From: Apostichopus californicus
Taxonomy: Eukaryota > Echinodermata > Holothuroidea > Aspidochirotida > Stichopodidae
Direction: 5' to 3'
Length of the DNA: 27,435 nt
Assembly (NCBI GenBank): GCA_020650975.1
Contig: JAIPMN010018874.1
Span: 1-27,435 of the forward strand
Shown: positions 8,801 to 19,859 of the stretch, piece after piece
How positions within the stretch are numbered: position 1 is the first letter of the stretch
Layout of the letters: the number at the start of each line of letters is the position of its first letter
Made by a program: the position numbers and the translations under genes
Notes under the pieces: model-generated
Database searches by the model: none
What the model saw: only the letters and a program-made list of their open reading frames with translations
Told to the model about the DNA's origin: nothing

Positions 8801-9623
8801 GAATCTTGGTTTGGAGTTCTTTGTAGTATTTGGAGTTATTAACAGTTTACAAACCTAAAGGATGGAGAAGGAATCCACTAGACATCTCGTCCACTTCTCC
8901 GAAAAAGAGAGAAATCACTAGCAATACATTTAGATTCTGTATGCTACATGTTTGGTTAACATTTCATCGAGCTAAATTCAAGAGACACAATAAGTAAATT
9001 TGTTAATTGTTCCTTCAACTTGGTAATCAGTGACGTCACCTTTACTATTTCCGTAGTTGGCGAAGATGAGATCGCTGTATCTCAATAGAAGATAGATATT
9101 GGACAGTGAACTCATTACAAACATTAGCAGCATATACATCAGCTTTAGAAATGTTCATCAAGTCATCATGCCATTGTCTTGAGAATATAGACAATTGATG
9201 ACGTCACAATAATACTAGACTAGTTGCATGTGTATTATACAGGAGCTCTATCTGGCGATGTTTGTAGTATTTGGGAGATATAAACAGTTTAAAACAAACT
9301 CTTTATAAGATCCTTTCGCAATAAAATTCCTGCCATCGTTTTGAGAAGAGAGTGGTTACGTCACAGTCCTGCTAGATTTTGCATTAAGCTGTAATATAAA
9401 GGTAAAATAATATATATTTTAGGTAATATTGTTATTGTAATAAATGGATTGAGCAAAATACGTATTATTAGAACAGTGGAAAATAATAATTAGACGATAC
9501 CCTTCCAACCCCCCTCCCCTTACCCCCCTCCCGGAAAAAGTGCCAGCAATACCACGAGCGAAAGTGATTTAACCCATCGGCTAAACAAAACACAACGATA
9601 CAGGAAACAAGCGAACGGCCGGT
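5851..9623. other. AT-rich region without a recognisable gene
   Basis: Contains a run of 12 G at 6203-6214 and several CRE palindromes listed separately. A minus-strand segment at 8766-8854 has a strong acceptor, one open phase (29 codons) and a GTAAAG donor, but its phase does not connect to the nearest candidate exons. The short plus-strand ORF at 6523-6723 is AT-driven and not called. Confidence 0.5.
8611..8634. promoter_or_regulatory. Pair of perfect CRE palindromes (TGACGTCA)
   Basis: TGACGTCA occurs at 8611-8618 and 8627-8634, 16 bp apart. Further copies lie at 7430-7437, 9031-9038, 9199-9206, 10110-10117, 13478-13485, 14927-14934 and 21423-21430. The motif is the binding site of CREB/ATF bZIP factors. 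Function here is inferred; it could also come from a dispersed repeat. Confidence 0.4.
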
Positions 9624-9687
9624 ATGAAGTTGCCCTCTTTATGGTTACATGGCGGCGCCCTCTTCAATGCCATTGTTGTCCTCGTAG
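9624..9687 (+). CDS. Candidate first exon with a signal-peptide-like start
   Basis: ATG at 9624 opens MKLPSLWLHGGALFNAIVVL and runs to a donor CGTAG|GTAGGT at 9687/9688, leaving in phase 1. The charged start followed by a hydrophobic stretch resembles a secretory signal peptide, and phase 1 is common after signal exons. The local sequence is richer in CpG than its surroundings, and four CRE palindromes lie 0.4-1.0 kb upstream. No matching second exon could be tied to it. The reverse strand is open here as well, so this is only a candidate. Confidence 0.25.
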
Positions 9688-10691
9688 GTAGGTATTCTCA
9701 TAAATTGTGCACCTTAACATTCTTCTAAACTTCGACGAGAGAATTAATTTGGTCTTTGAGCAAACTTAACTCATCTAATTATTGGTTTTATGCTAAAGGA
9801 AATTATTTGTTACATTGGACAAATTTGTAGGAAACAGAAATGGAACAAGAAAATGCTCTTTAACATGTTTGTGTTTTAGAAAACAGTATCGTAACCCGCT
9901 GACCGTAACATCCCTTCTGTCTCTTAATTTATGAATCTGTATTTCATTTCTCCCCTTTTTCCGATCCCACCTCACTTTATTTAAAATTCCATTTTTACGT
10001 CCCTAATTAGGTCATATATGCCAAAGAGCTGACGAGCCATGAAATTGCTCAGATTTAACTCTCTTCTTTCCACGGATTCTATTTATTTTATGTGTGTCGT
10101 CCAATAGAGTGACGTCACCATATCGCTAATAGTCGTTTCCTTATAAACGTTCAATTGTTTACCGACAGTTTTTGTCCCAGTAAGTATGAATGGAGGACTC
10201 ACTATAATTTCTATTTTTTCCCTTCAAATTAATGAGGAAAGGTGGAATTATACTAACCATTATCATAACCGTTTTAGTGAGAACACACATGTTAGCAGAT
10301 AAAGAAATGTATCGCTCTCAAAATATGACCTTTTTACGCCTCATCAGCGGAACAGAAGGTTGTGTATCCGACATTATTGCGATACGGAACAGATACTTTT
10401 GCTTCTTTCTAATGGAAGGAACTTTTCACTCATTTTCATACATTTAATCAGGGATCAGCCTGGTAAACACAAACTATATTAAAACCAATTAAAGTTGAAG
10501 CAGATGAAATTAGTGACAATATAAAATTAGAAAATCACAGATATCGGGATAAAAAAGGTGTCTAATGATAGATAATTTGTTTAATATATTAAGATTTTAC
10601 AATTAAAAGTAGCAAACACAATTCACTCTCAACAAATACGATTTTAAATACTAAGGTAAAAAGTATTCAATTGTATTGACCATACACTTAC
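9688..10691. other. AT-rich region, no supported gene
   Basis: A CRE palindrome lies at 10110-10117. A 71-codon plus-strand ORF (10232-10447) has no recognisable features. Confidence 0.5.
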
Positions 10692-10735
10692 TTGAACATT
10701 GCCAGGCTTTCCTGGTAACCCTCTTCATCGAATCC
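10692..10735 (-). CDS. Candidate 44-nt internal exon, acidic
   Basis: On the minus strand a branch-site-like TACTAAT and a pyrimidine tract precede TTGTTTAG|GGATTCG, and a donor CAA|GTAAGTG closes the segment. In phase 0 it encodes GFDEEGYQESLAMF plus two bases. This phase fits the candidate exon at 14615-14650, which ends in phase 0. Another frame contains GLPGKPGNVQ, a collagen-like Gly-X-Y run, but is blocked by an upstream TGA. Product unknown. Confidence 0.33.
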
Positions 10736-11320
10736 CTAAACAAGAGGGAAAGTATTAGTAATGAATATGTATAAGATAACACAGAAACAAAGACAATGCA
10801 GTATATTTAAATGTTGTAAATATTCCTCATATGCAGCCATATTAATAATGTTTTCTCAGATGTTATCAATTTAGGTTAAACCAAACTTATTTTCACTTCA
10901 TTTTGAAATTCCATTTGCATGTTTTTAAATGTCTTGACAGTTTTTGTCCTAATTATTATTATTTCAGTAATCATTTTAGGGATTTCTAACATGTCAAGTA
11001 CATCCTGCGAATATTTTAGTACTGAACACATAATACACATGACGGATAAATCCCTGAAACCATGGTTACAAATGCTGTGGTCGCTTTGATTCCGTGCTTG
11101 AAAGGACTAATTTGCGAAGGTTGGATTCGAAACAAAAACGTTCTACCGTTTGCTTGAAACATTGAAAATAAGTATATAAATAACAACAATGGGTCGTATA
11201 TGTCAACAAATATTGACTCATAGCACAATGATATGATCCTCTCCCAATCTATAAAAGTGATTTCTGTGTAAAATAGGATTACTGTACAAGATTCAGTTCA
11301 CACCCATCCTCTTCCTGCAG
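10736..11320. other. AT-rich region, no supported gene
   Basis: Only small AT-driven frames are seen. It ends in a strong plus-strand acceptor-like tract (CACCCATCCTCTTCCTGCAG) at 11301-11320. Confidence 0.5.
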
Positions 11321-11443
11321 GTAACAATCAATGATCCTATCCAGGAGATTCCCCTTGATATCACGATGACTGAATCAATGCAACCCAATGTACTATTACA
11401 TTGGTGCGATGCAGGGACATGTTCCGTCCTTTTTATAACATGA
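11321..11443 (+). CDS. Candidate exon or terminal exon, 40 codons
   Basis: A strong acceptor ending at 11320 is followed by a phase-0 frame that begins VTINDPIQEIPLDITMTESM, contains LLHWCDAGTC and stops at TGA 11441-11443. The first part has the alternating pattern of a beta-strand domain, but no family can be named. The frame is also open upstream of the acceptor, and no good internal donor is seen, so it could be a terminal exon or chance. Confidence 0.22.
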   Translation, partial: VTINDPIQEIPLDITMTESMQPNVLLHWCDAGTCSVLFIT

Positions 11444-11559
11444 TTCCGTCAACCTGAGTAGCCATTTCAATTGAGCTGCAGGGTTTATTCTATATTCTGG
11501 TCACTCGTCTCTCAATATGTGCTTTTTTTTAAAGAAATAACGGGTGGTGGAGTGGTGGA

Positions 11560-11641
11560 GGGGGGGGGGAGGGAGGGTGGGGCGGACTAAGACCAATGTT
11601 TAGTGGTGCTAAAAGCGCTGCCCTGTGAATACCCCCCCCCC
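11560..11641. repeat. Opposed G-run and C-run
   Basis: Ten G at 11560-11569 and ten C at 11632-11641 flank about 60 bp and could pair as a hairpin. The C run directly abuts the first copy of the 241-bp duplication. Confidence 0.5.
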
Positions 11642-12120
11642 ACGGTCAATAGCCTGCTTAATACGGATGGTCAGTGGTCTGGTTGGATCCGTAGACATAT
11701 TGCTTAAGTAATTAAAACTCCTGAAATTAAATACAAAACTATACTGATTTAACAACGATGTTCCGAAAAATTATTCGCGATCATAATACACTCCCGTCCC
11801 TTTACCGCGGCATCCGGGCTTCTGTGGTTACCATAGTACTAACGCCTGGGGAAACTGTCAGTATGTAGGTACTAGGCCCCCCACGGTCAATAGCCTGCTT
11901 AATACGGATGGTCAGTGGTCTGGTTGGATCCGTAGACATATTGCTTAAGTAATTAAAACTCCTGAAATTAAATACATAACTATACTGCTTTAACAACGAT
12001 GTTCCGAAAAATTATTCGCGATCATAATACACTCCCGTCCCCTTTCCGCGGCATCCGGGCTGCTGTGGTTACCATAGTACTAACGCCTGGGGAAACTGTG
12101 AGTATGTAGGTACTAGGCCC
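11641..12120. repeat. 241-bp tandem duplication, two copies
   Basis: CACGGTCAATAGCCTGCTTA at 11641 recurs at 11882, and similarity continues to TACTAGGCCC at about 12120. I count roughly six differences between the copies, so the duplication is fairly recent. The unit has no long frame. A stretch near 11670-11695 (GGTCAGTGG...GGTTGGATCC) faintly recalls tRNA A/B boxes but is too weak to call. Confidence 0.93.
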
Positions 12121-13505
12121 ATAGTAACAGTCAATCGTGACCTCGTATTGTGTTATGAGATAGATGGGAGAGATTGGAGAGATATTGAGTAATTAAGAGA
12201 CATATTTATTTCATTTTTCAGGCCTTTTGTTAAACCAGGATTTGTTTGGACAAAGAAGACCCTCAAAACCCTGTCAAACAAGAAATTCAGATTACATTCT
12301 TAGAAGTTTCTTACTATATTAGTAGTTTCTCTGTACAATATCAGTAAAGCGATCCTTAATTCAAACGTGTTTGACCGTTTAATGTTCGACATCCAAGGGC
12401 AATTTGCTTCATTTATCCATTAACATGAATATAGCTATAGATTTATGTAATTAATATTTTTCCTGCATCTCCATGGTTACACATTACGGTTATGTCTGAG
12501 ATGTCTACAGACATATCATATCAAGATGAGTTACAACTATTACACTATGAGTGACTTCTAAAACTACGGCGAAGAAAGTTAGTGGAGAGAGATGGGGTTA
12601 ATTTACATCTCCATCCAAATTGGGTAACATATTCTAGTTTTAAACAATTTAGTCTGACGAGTCCTCCCTCTCTCCATCTTAACACAATGAACTCAAAGCC
12701 ACAAGTTGTCTGCCTTTCAGGAGAAATACTTCATCACATCGACTTATCCGTCACCTGCATAGTGAGGACACACTCAACTTCCATTAGTACAATTTCGTAT
12801 ATACAATTATGTATGCAGCATTAATACGCCCTAGCTGCATGTGTAAGCTACAATGGTATTTTAAAACGGGCCCTATAGGGAGAAAGATAAAACGTGCTTT
12901 GAAATCAGCTTTCTGTTAATTCTGAACAAACTTTGACATCGTTAATAAACGCCCGTAAGAACATAATTTGTAAGCTGGATTAATCAGGTTTTCAATACAT
13001 ATAATGTAAACAAAAGAAGGAACGACATGTTAAAGATTCATGTTTTCATGGAAAATTCCAAAATATAATTTAATGTAGACGGGAAATAGATGTTTTATAT
13101 TAATTCCTTGCTACGTCATTTTGACAAACATTAGAAAGAGTTGGTATACTTTTCAGAAATTGGCTTTCATATTGAAGGAAACAGACTAAAAACCATCGTA
13201 AAAAACTGTAACTGTATCAGGTTGTGATAAATTGTAATTAATTGAGATATGAACCAACGTATACCTTCTTGAAATCTTACTTGAGGCTTTGAACTGACAC
13301 AAATTTGAAAACTATATCGCTAAATTTGAATTTGTATTTTTTTGTTTAAACTTTCATGTTGGCAGAGAGCCAACTCTCATGCACGCACGCCGGTTAATCT
13401 CAAATCACATTAGTTCGTTAGCGACATACACCGCTGCTGTCATGTCATAATTGTCATTTATATCAAGGGACCCTGTATGACGTCATCAATCAGACACTAA
13501 AAACA
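12121..13505. other. AT-rich region with one weak exon-like segment
   Basis: Plus strand 12721-12761 has a strong acceptor (TGTCTGCCTTTCAG), an open phase 0 (EKYFITSTYPSPAY) and a GTGAGG donor. At 41 nt it is too short to trust. A CRE palindrome is at 13478-13485. No other gene seen. Confidence 0.4.
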
Positions 13506-13775
13506 TCAAGTGTTAATTTTTTTTTTATAGTTTCCTTGTATCTCATATAACAACAGTTTGCTCCGAGTTATTAATTTATTCCACGGTGGACACTCTCGTA
13601 TACTAATGATGCTATAACCCAACGGATATACCTTCACAATCCGGTAAATAATCTTGCTCCTAGACTCACTCACATTTACCGACATAGATGACCAGTTTAT
13701 CTCGTCAATTTCAATAGTTAATATGTTCCTGTTTGACGGGTATGTGATGATGCTTACATGCAAACTGTATTGCAT
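13506..13775 (-). CDS. Uncharacterised 89-codon ORF
   Basis: ATG at 13775, directly after an in-frame TAA, opens a frame whose middle alternates polar and hydrophobic residues (ILTIEIDEINWSSMSVNVSE) and later has IRECPPWNK. This could be an extracellular beta-sandwich fragment. Internal donor-like sites exist (AAG|GTATAT; AAT|GTGAGT). The length is within what chance gives in 27 kb of AT-rich DNA, and the C-terminus runs into a poly-A-coded lysine run. Not recognised. Confidence 0.18.
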   Translation of the reverse strand: MQYSLHVSIITYPSNRNILTIEIDEINWSSMSVNVSESRSKIIYRIVKVYPLGYSIISIRECPPWNKLITRSKLLLYEIQGNYKKKINT

Positions 13776-14614
13776 CGTTTACCAAATTTCTGCGAGAAGC
13801 TTATCTCCTCTTTAACCATCCCCAACCCCTCTCCGACCACAGAGAGTGATTATAATGATTTTATATTTTCAAAGAATACCGGATTAGGTATTTATGAGCA
13901 GGTTAAGTATAGCCTTCTAGAGTTAGCCGTTTATGTGTAGAGACAACTGTTGAATCGTCATCGGACATTTAATGATGTTAATGTAATTATGATTTTCTTA
14001 TGTGACAATAAAGGTGACTTTTAATTTTGTTTGTGTCAGTTCCTTTCACAGTCAATATTCTGTGGACATTTGTTTCGCAAAGAAATAAATAAACAAAGGA
14101 TTTACTATAAGAAATTTTAAAAAACAGCTTTTTTTTTGGAACTAGTGAAGAAAATATGATCTTTAATTCAGAGTGAAATAAAATAGTCATTTAGCATATG
14201 ACGAGGGGGGGGGGGGGTTAGACACCTGAGGTATTTAAAAGTTAATATTCTAATATTGTGTGAGGCTACTAACCCCCATATCATCGAACTTAATCTTGTA
14301 GTTTTTAAACGTTAATCTGTTTCTGTGTTTCGCATGTATGTGACTGTGTGTGCGGGAGTAACATACATATTTAAGCCGCATCGAAAATTGACATTCAGAA
14401 CAGTGATATCCATCATTACCAGATATAAACTTGTAACTGGCCTTTTTATATTCCCTGTGCGATATACGTCAATTATAAATCTTTCCTCTCTGATTAGAAA
14501 TGAATTATCATACTCTTTATTCCTATTTCTTTTTCTACAGTAATTAACACCTCCTTGCCTGTTACTTAATTACCGTTACTAATTAAAAGGAACGTGAATC
14601 TATGTCTCTCTTAC
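13776..14614. other. AT-rich region, no supported gene
   Basis: A run of 13 G lies at 14205-14217. Small frames on both strands have low-complexity AT-driven composition. Confidence 0.5.
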
Positions 14615-14650
14615 CTCTTCTCCTGGTAGATTACCCTCTAAGTCACAGTC
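14615..14650 (-). CDS. Candidate 36-nt mini-exon
   Basis: On the minus strand CTCTTCCTTTCAG|GACTGTG is a strong acceptor and GAAGAG|GTAAGAG a strong donor. Only phase 0 is open, giving DCDLEGNLPGEE. It would join directly, in phase, to the candidate exon at 10692-10735. Short and acidic; function unknown. Confidence 0.33.
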
Positions 14651-17390
14651 CTGAAAGGAAGAGTTGTTATCATGAGATGTTAAAATTTTGTCTCAGGAAC
14701 ATATATAATAATGCGAAGCAAAATATATAAATAATAGTATGATATATATTCACAAATATGACAGTAAACTATTCCTGACAAGTAAACGCACATCTGCATT
14801 GAGCACACTAAAGTCAATATAGGAGACATACTCGTCACTGTAAGATGCACGTACTTAATCAAATGAATACAAGCATCAGCTTTATTGGGAAGATACATTA
14901 ATTTAAACTCGTCATTACACACAGTGTGACGTCATAATGATGATTATCAGATGGGTACCATTGGCAACAGAGAAGATGAAGCGTAAGAAAATGAGGGCAG
15001 TATTCAAAGATAGAACTCAGAACATCATGGTTGGATCGATTTAATGATATTGGTTAGCCCACATAGCAGCATATTGGTTATCCCCCCCTTCCCTCCCTTC
15101 GTCTTAGATGGTATGTTTCTATCGTCTTGTTATAAAACCAGCATATATTTTTTTCTTCTAAATTTACCCTGTGTATGTATATATGTTAAATTGGATGTGT
15201 GCACATCCGCACGAAATCATTTAGACGGTCTGTAAATAAAAAAAAATATTAAGAGCGGGTTCATGCAACCGATACGCCCTGTGTGTCTATCAGACTATTA
15301 TAGGCCAAAACCTTGCGAGCTCGACATTGCTTTGTCCCTATATACTGACTGGATTATGACTTGTTTGGGTTGCTCATATACTCTACAGAACTATGTTGGA
15401 CTCGAGAGTACCATCCTCGAATCAAGTAGTCTCGGACTCGGAATCAGGAAATATAGGACTCAACTATATACATCAGAGTGTTTCTTATACTATAACATAC
15501 AGACATATTGACTGGTTCTGATGGAAAGAGTACTTATAACAATAGGAACCACGTGAGGATACAAGGCCCGGATGTTGAATTATATTACCGACATGAACTA
15601 TTCGTATTGAACACCCACTGTATCCTGCGCGTAAGGGTATTTTAGTTAAATGTAATACAAATTTGCACACTCTTCATATCTTGTAGAAAAATGGAATAAA
15701 GCCATTCAGAAATATTTTCTTTGCTTTGCTGTAAAGTTTATTCAAACAGAACACTAGAACTCTTGTACATTATTTGTGAAACATACGTTGTCAAGTATTT
15801 ATTAACCTTTAACTTTCTTATCTTAACGTTCATGTTGATGTTGATTTCTTAGTTTTTGGTTCTTATGTTTATAAATATTGCCTTTTTATACTGGCGATAA
15901 CGGAAATGAAATGAACAATATATGCGGCTTCTGTAAAATTCGAGTTAGATATTTCTTACGGAAGCTCTAAGTGTACATGTTATGTTCAACGGTATATTAA
16001 TATTATAAAAGTTACTATGAACCTGACCGCTTGTAATGAGTCTCAGCAGGCGATGAAAACAGAAACAACTTCAGCCCCAATTCTTACATGTATGAAATGG
16101 ATGAAGCTAGTATGTACATATGGTATGCCATTTGTGATAGGTCCGATTTAAGTTCCGATGCTGGTTACAAAGCAAACATGTTTCTCATGAGTTTAAGTAT
16201 CCATCCAAGTTATAATAATTTATCAAACTGATGAAACGTTTGTGAGCTATTTGGTGGCGGTTAAGTTGATACTGTAAACGAAACCAGCTATTTTAATGCT
16301 ACATTACTTCAGTTAATCTTGTCATCCAACCATTGTTGTAAACGGATCATCCAGCTTCTCCAAAGAAGAGTCTAATGCACATTTAAGAAGCTTTTAACAA
16401 ATGCAGAAAGCAATGTACGGCAAAGGCTTAGAATCTTTATAGCCGTGACGCAGTATCTTGAAGAAAAAAAATCAGATTCTTTTTGAACATTGTGTTTGTA
16501 CACAGCGTCACAAAATCCGCGTATATTTATTAGTTACCCTGGTATGTACACAACAGAACGAAGCAGTAGGATATCCACCCCCCCCCCCCTCCATACTGAC
16601 TGGTATTACAGTCTTGATATGTAAATGTGCGGGGAAAGTGATTTAATCACAGCTCCACCAAATCATCGGTTATGATGTACCACACAGAGCGAATCTAGTG
16701 CCACTTACATAATATATTACCGATATCTTATTCTATAGTTTATTCTAAATAGTGAATATGTGAGTTTCACGAATTTCAAAATAATCTTCAATTTTCTTTT
16801 CTTTATATCAATTAATGTATCACTTCTTCCTTCATTTATATCAATCACCACATTGTCCAGCATTAGCACTCTGGAAAACAGTGAGTCTGATGTTTACAAT
16901 CAATTACGTTTATCATGCACTCCACACAAAATGATAGGCAATGTAAACCAGTGTCTATTAGGATTTTACAACCATAAAAGTACAACACTGTTGAATCGCC
17001 ATGCTTTGCATCAGTCACCAGTTCATCCTCATTTCTGACATTTAAGCTCCAAGTATTTGATGTCCTATTTACAGTAGTGTACTTGAGACCGTCGCAAAAA
17101 TATGTACTTCGATAAATAAATGTTTAAACAGTAGAGATCCTTAAATCCCTTGAATCTACTAGAGAGAACAGTGTTAATTTATTACCAAAATTTACTTAAG
17201 TTGTACGTAAGTCATGTATACACTAATCTGGATAAATAATAACTTAAACTATAGTTATCATTTAAATCTCTTGAACTTTTAGAGAGAACAGAGTTTATAA
17301 GTGAGTAAGATTGAACTTAAAAAAATAGTAACAAAAATGGACTTTCAAAACATCTGTACTTTGTGCTGTTTTACTAAAATCTGCTTGTAG
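14651..17390. other. AT-rich region without a supported gene
   Basis: Contains a CRE palindrome at 14927-14934 and a run of 12 C at 16578-16589. An 82-codon plus-strand ORF (15263-15511) and a 92-codon one (16760-17038, starting at GTG) show no recognisable domain. Confidence 0.5.
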
Positions 17391-17575
17391 CAAACTTGAC
17401 CGTTATCGGAGAGAGAAGAAACATAATGTTACGTCAGTCCACCAAAATCCCACCAGGGATGATTAAAGTAACTTTTTTCAACAAACAAATATCAGTGACA
17501 CTAACTTGGTGGGACACAGATTGTCTAAATCTGGCTAAACGACAAATAATACACTACTCAGGAGGAGTCACGTGA
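17391..17575 (+). CDS. Candidate terminal exon, possibly fibronectin-III-like
   Basis: An acceptor with a branch-like TTTACTAAAAT and the end CTGCTTGTAG precedes 17391. In phase 2 a 60-codon frame runs to TGA 17573-17575. It includes IPPGMIKVTFFNKQISVTLT followed by WW, which recalls the first strands and the core Trp of fibronectin type III domains. The remainder does not complete that fold clearly, and a second phase is open for 24 codons. Treat as tentative. Confidence 0.22.
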
Positions 17576-18007
17576 TTGTAGCAACGAATCTAGATCTCTT
17601 AGCTTGTTGCAGGGTATCCAATAATTCTGCAAATATTACATGGCTTGGTCAAATTTTACAACCTATTAAGTAATAGGCAGTTTTATTTCAGTTTCATAAA
17701 AACGTTCACCCAATGTCTTATTTTTCACCTTTATTTTTCGTTAATCATAACCTAATTTGTGACTTAGTTATCATAAGTTTGGGGTCAAAATCACCCAAAC
17801 ATCTGTCTCGCTAATTAGCTGCTAATATTCTCAATTCATCATCCTGTACATTGGACCTTAGTCGCTAAAACAACCAAACAAATCGTAACAGTTAAGTTGT
17901 TCAGTAATTTCTGGAATGAAGACAAATTATTTAAAGCTACTATCATTTAGAATGGAAATGATGCATGGAAGGCACCCTTAAAAATGAACAAATCCACTCC
18001 AAGAACA
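17576..18007. other. AT-rich region, no gene seen
   Basis: Nothing recognisable; leads into the large minisatellite. Confidence 0.5.
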
Positions 18008-19850
18008 GCGGCAGCTATACAGGAGCAGTTATACAGGCTCAGCGATATGGGGCACATATAGGTGCAGCTTTACGTGCGGGGGCCGCTAAACGGGGGTAAC
18101 TATACGGCGGCAGTTTTACGGGGCAGTTATGCGGGTGCAGCTAGACGTGGCGTCAATAGCAACAATACAGGGGCGGCAATACGGGGCAGCTATATAGTCG
18201 CAGTTATATGGGGGCAGATATACGGGGGTAGCTATACAGGGGCGACGATAAGAGGCAGCAATAAAATGGCAGTTATACGGGGACAGATAAACGAGGAAGA
18301 TATAAGGGGAAGCTATACGGGGCGGCTATATAGGGGCAGCTACACGTGGTCATTATACAGGGACAGCTATACGGGGCAGCTATACGGGAGAACAACTACG
18401 GGGGTAGCTATACGGGGGATGCTATACAGGGGCAGCCATACGGGGCAGCTAATCGGGGCAGCTAATCGGGGCAGCTATACGGGGGCAGCTTTAACGGCAC
18501 AGTTATTCAGGGGTATCTAGAAGTGGCAGTTATACGGGGGCAGATATACAAGTGCGGCTATACGGACAGCTATATAGGGGCAGTTATACGGGGGCAGATA
18601 TACGGTAGAAGATATACGGGGAAGTTATATAAGGGTAGCTATACGGAGGAAGCTATATGGGCCAGCTATACTGGGGAACCTATCAATGGGGCAGCTATAC
18701 GGGGGTAGTTATACGGGGGCAAATATACAGGGCAGCTATACAGGGGCAGCTATACGGGGCATCTATACAGGAGTGGCAAAACGTGGCAGACATACAGAGG
18801 CAGTTATACGGGGAAAATAAACGGGGAAGCAATAAAGGGCAGCTATATATGGACAGATATACGGGCAGCTAAACGGGGACAGTTATATGGGGGCGGCAAT
18901 GCGGGGCAGCTATAAAGGGGCAATTATAAAGTGGCAGATATACGGGCAAGCTAGATGGGGCAGCTATACAGGGGTAGCTATACGGGGGCATCTATACAGG
19001 GGCAGCAAAACGTGGGAGACATACAGAGGCAGTTATACGTGGAAAATAAACGGGGAAGCAATAAAGGGCAGCTATATATGGACAGATATACGGGGACAGT
19101 TATTCGGGGGCGGCAATGCGGGGCAGCTATAAAGGGGCAATTATAAAGTGGCAGATAAACGGGCAAGCTAGATGGGGCAGCTATACAGGGGTAGCTATAC
19201 GGGGCAGCTTCAAGGGGCAGCTATACAGGGACAGCTATATAGGGGCAGCTTTACGGGGGTTGTTACACGGGGGCAGCAATATTTGGGTAGCTATACGGGG
19301 AAAGCTCTACGACGGAAGATATGCAGGGAAGCTAGGAGGGGAGCTATATATGTGCAGTAATACGGCATAGCTAAACGGGGGCAGCTATACGAGCCCAGCT
19401 ATATAGGTGCGGCAAAACGGGGCAGCTATATAGAGGCAGTTATACGTGGGCTGATATACGGGGAAGCTATACGGAGAAAGATATGCGGGGAAGCTATATG
19501 AGGAGCTATATAGGTGCAGTTATTCGGCGGAGCTAAACGGGGGTAGCTATAAAAGGGCAGCTGGACGTGGCAGTAAAGCGGGCCCAGCTGTACAGGGGTT
19601 TAGAGGGGAAGCTATATAGGGGCATTTATACGGGGAAGATAAAAGTGGCAGCTATATACGGGGGCACATATAGATATAGGAGCAGCTATACAGGGGTTGT
19701 TATACGTGGGCAACGATACAGGGGCAGCTACACGGGGGCATCTATACGAGGGCAGTTATTAAGGGGCGGCTATAGGGGTAGCTTTACAGGGGCATATATA
19801 CGGGGAAAGCTACAGTAAGCTACAAGGTCAGTTAAAAGGACAGTTATGCG
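18008..19850. repeat. Large G-rich minisatellite, 14-15-bp units
   Basis: About 1.84 kb of diverged units of the type GCAGCTATACGGGG, roughly 120 copies. Unit length is mostly 14 or 15 bp with 16-bp variants. The plus strand carries a G run of three to five in most units and the minus strand the matching C run, a strong strand asymmetry. Open frames in the array (for example 18062-18520, 152 codons) use Gly/Tyr/Arg/Gln-rich peptides such as GQLYRGSYTG. They arise because the units lack stops and drift through all frames; they are not regarded as genes. Confidence 0.95.
18755..19205. repeat. Higher-order duplication inside the minisatellite
   Basis: A block of about 15 units is repeated. CAGAGGCAGTTATACG at 18795 recurs at 19024 (229 bp later) and GCAAGCTAGATGGGGCAGC at about 18946 recurs at about 19163 (217 bp later). 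The shortening reflects loss of about one unit in the second copy. Diagnostic variant units such as AAAATAAACGGGGAAGCAA are shared only by these two blocks. Confidence 0.88.
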
Positions 19851-19859
19851 ACTGTTCCA

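Noticed and set aside
11660-11700. tRNA-like A/B box pattern in the 241-bp repeat
   Set aside because: Spacing and box B match are poor and no cloverleaf can be drawn.
18062-19818. Series of plus-strand ORFs rich in Gly, Tyr, Arg and Gln, resembling a repetitive structural protein
   Set aside because: The 14- and 15-bp units shift frame continually and the peptides change frame between blocks; no single frame persists.
18008-19850. CRISPR array
   Set aside because: Units are contiguous and diverged with no regular unique spacers, and the context is eukaryotic.
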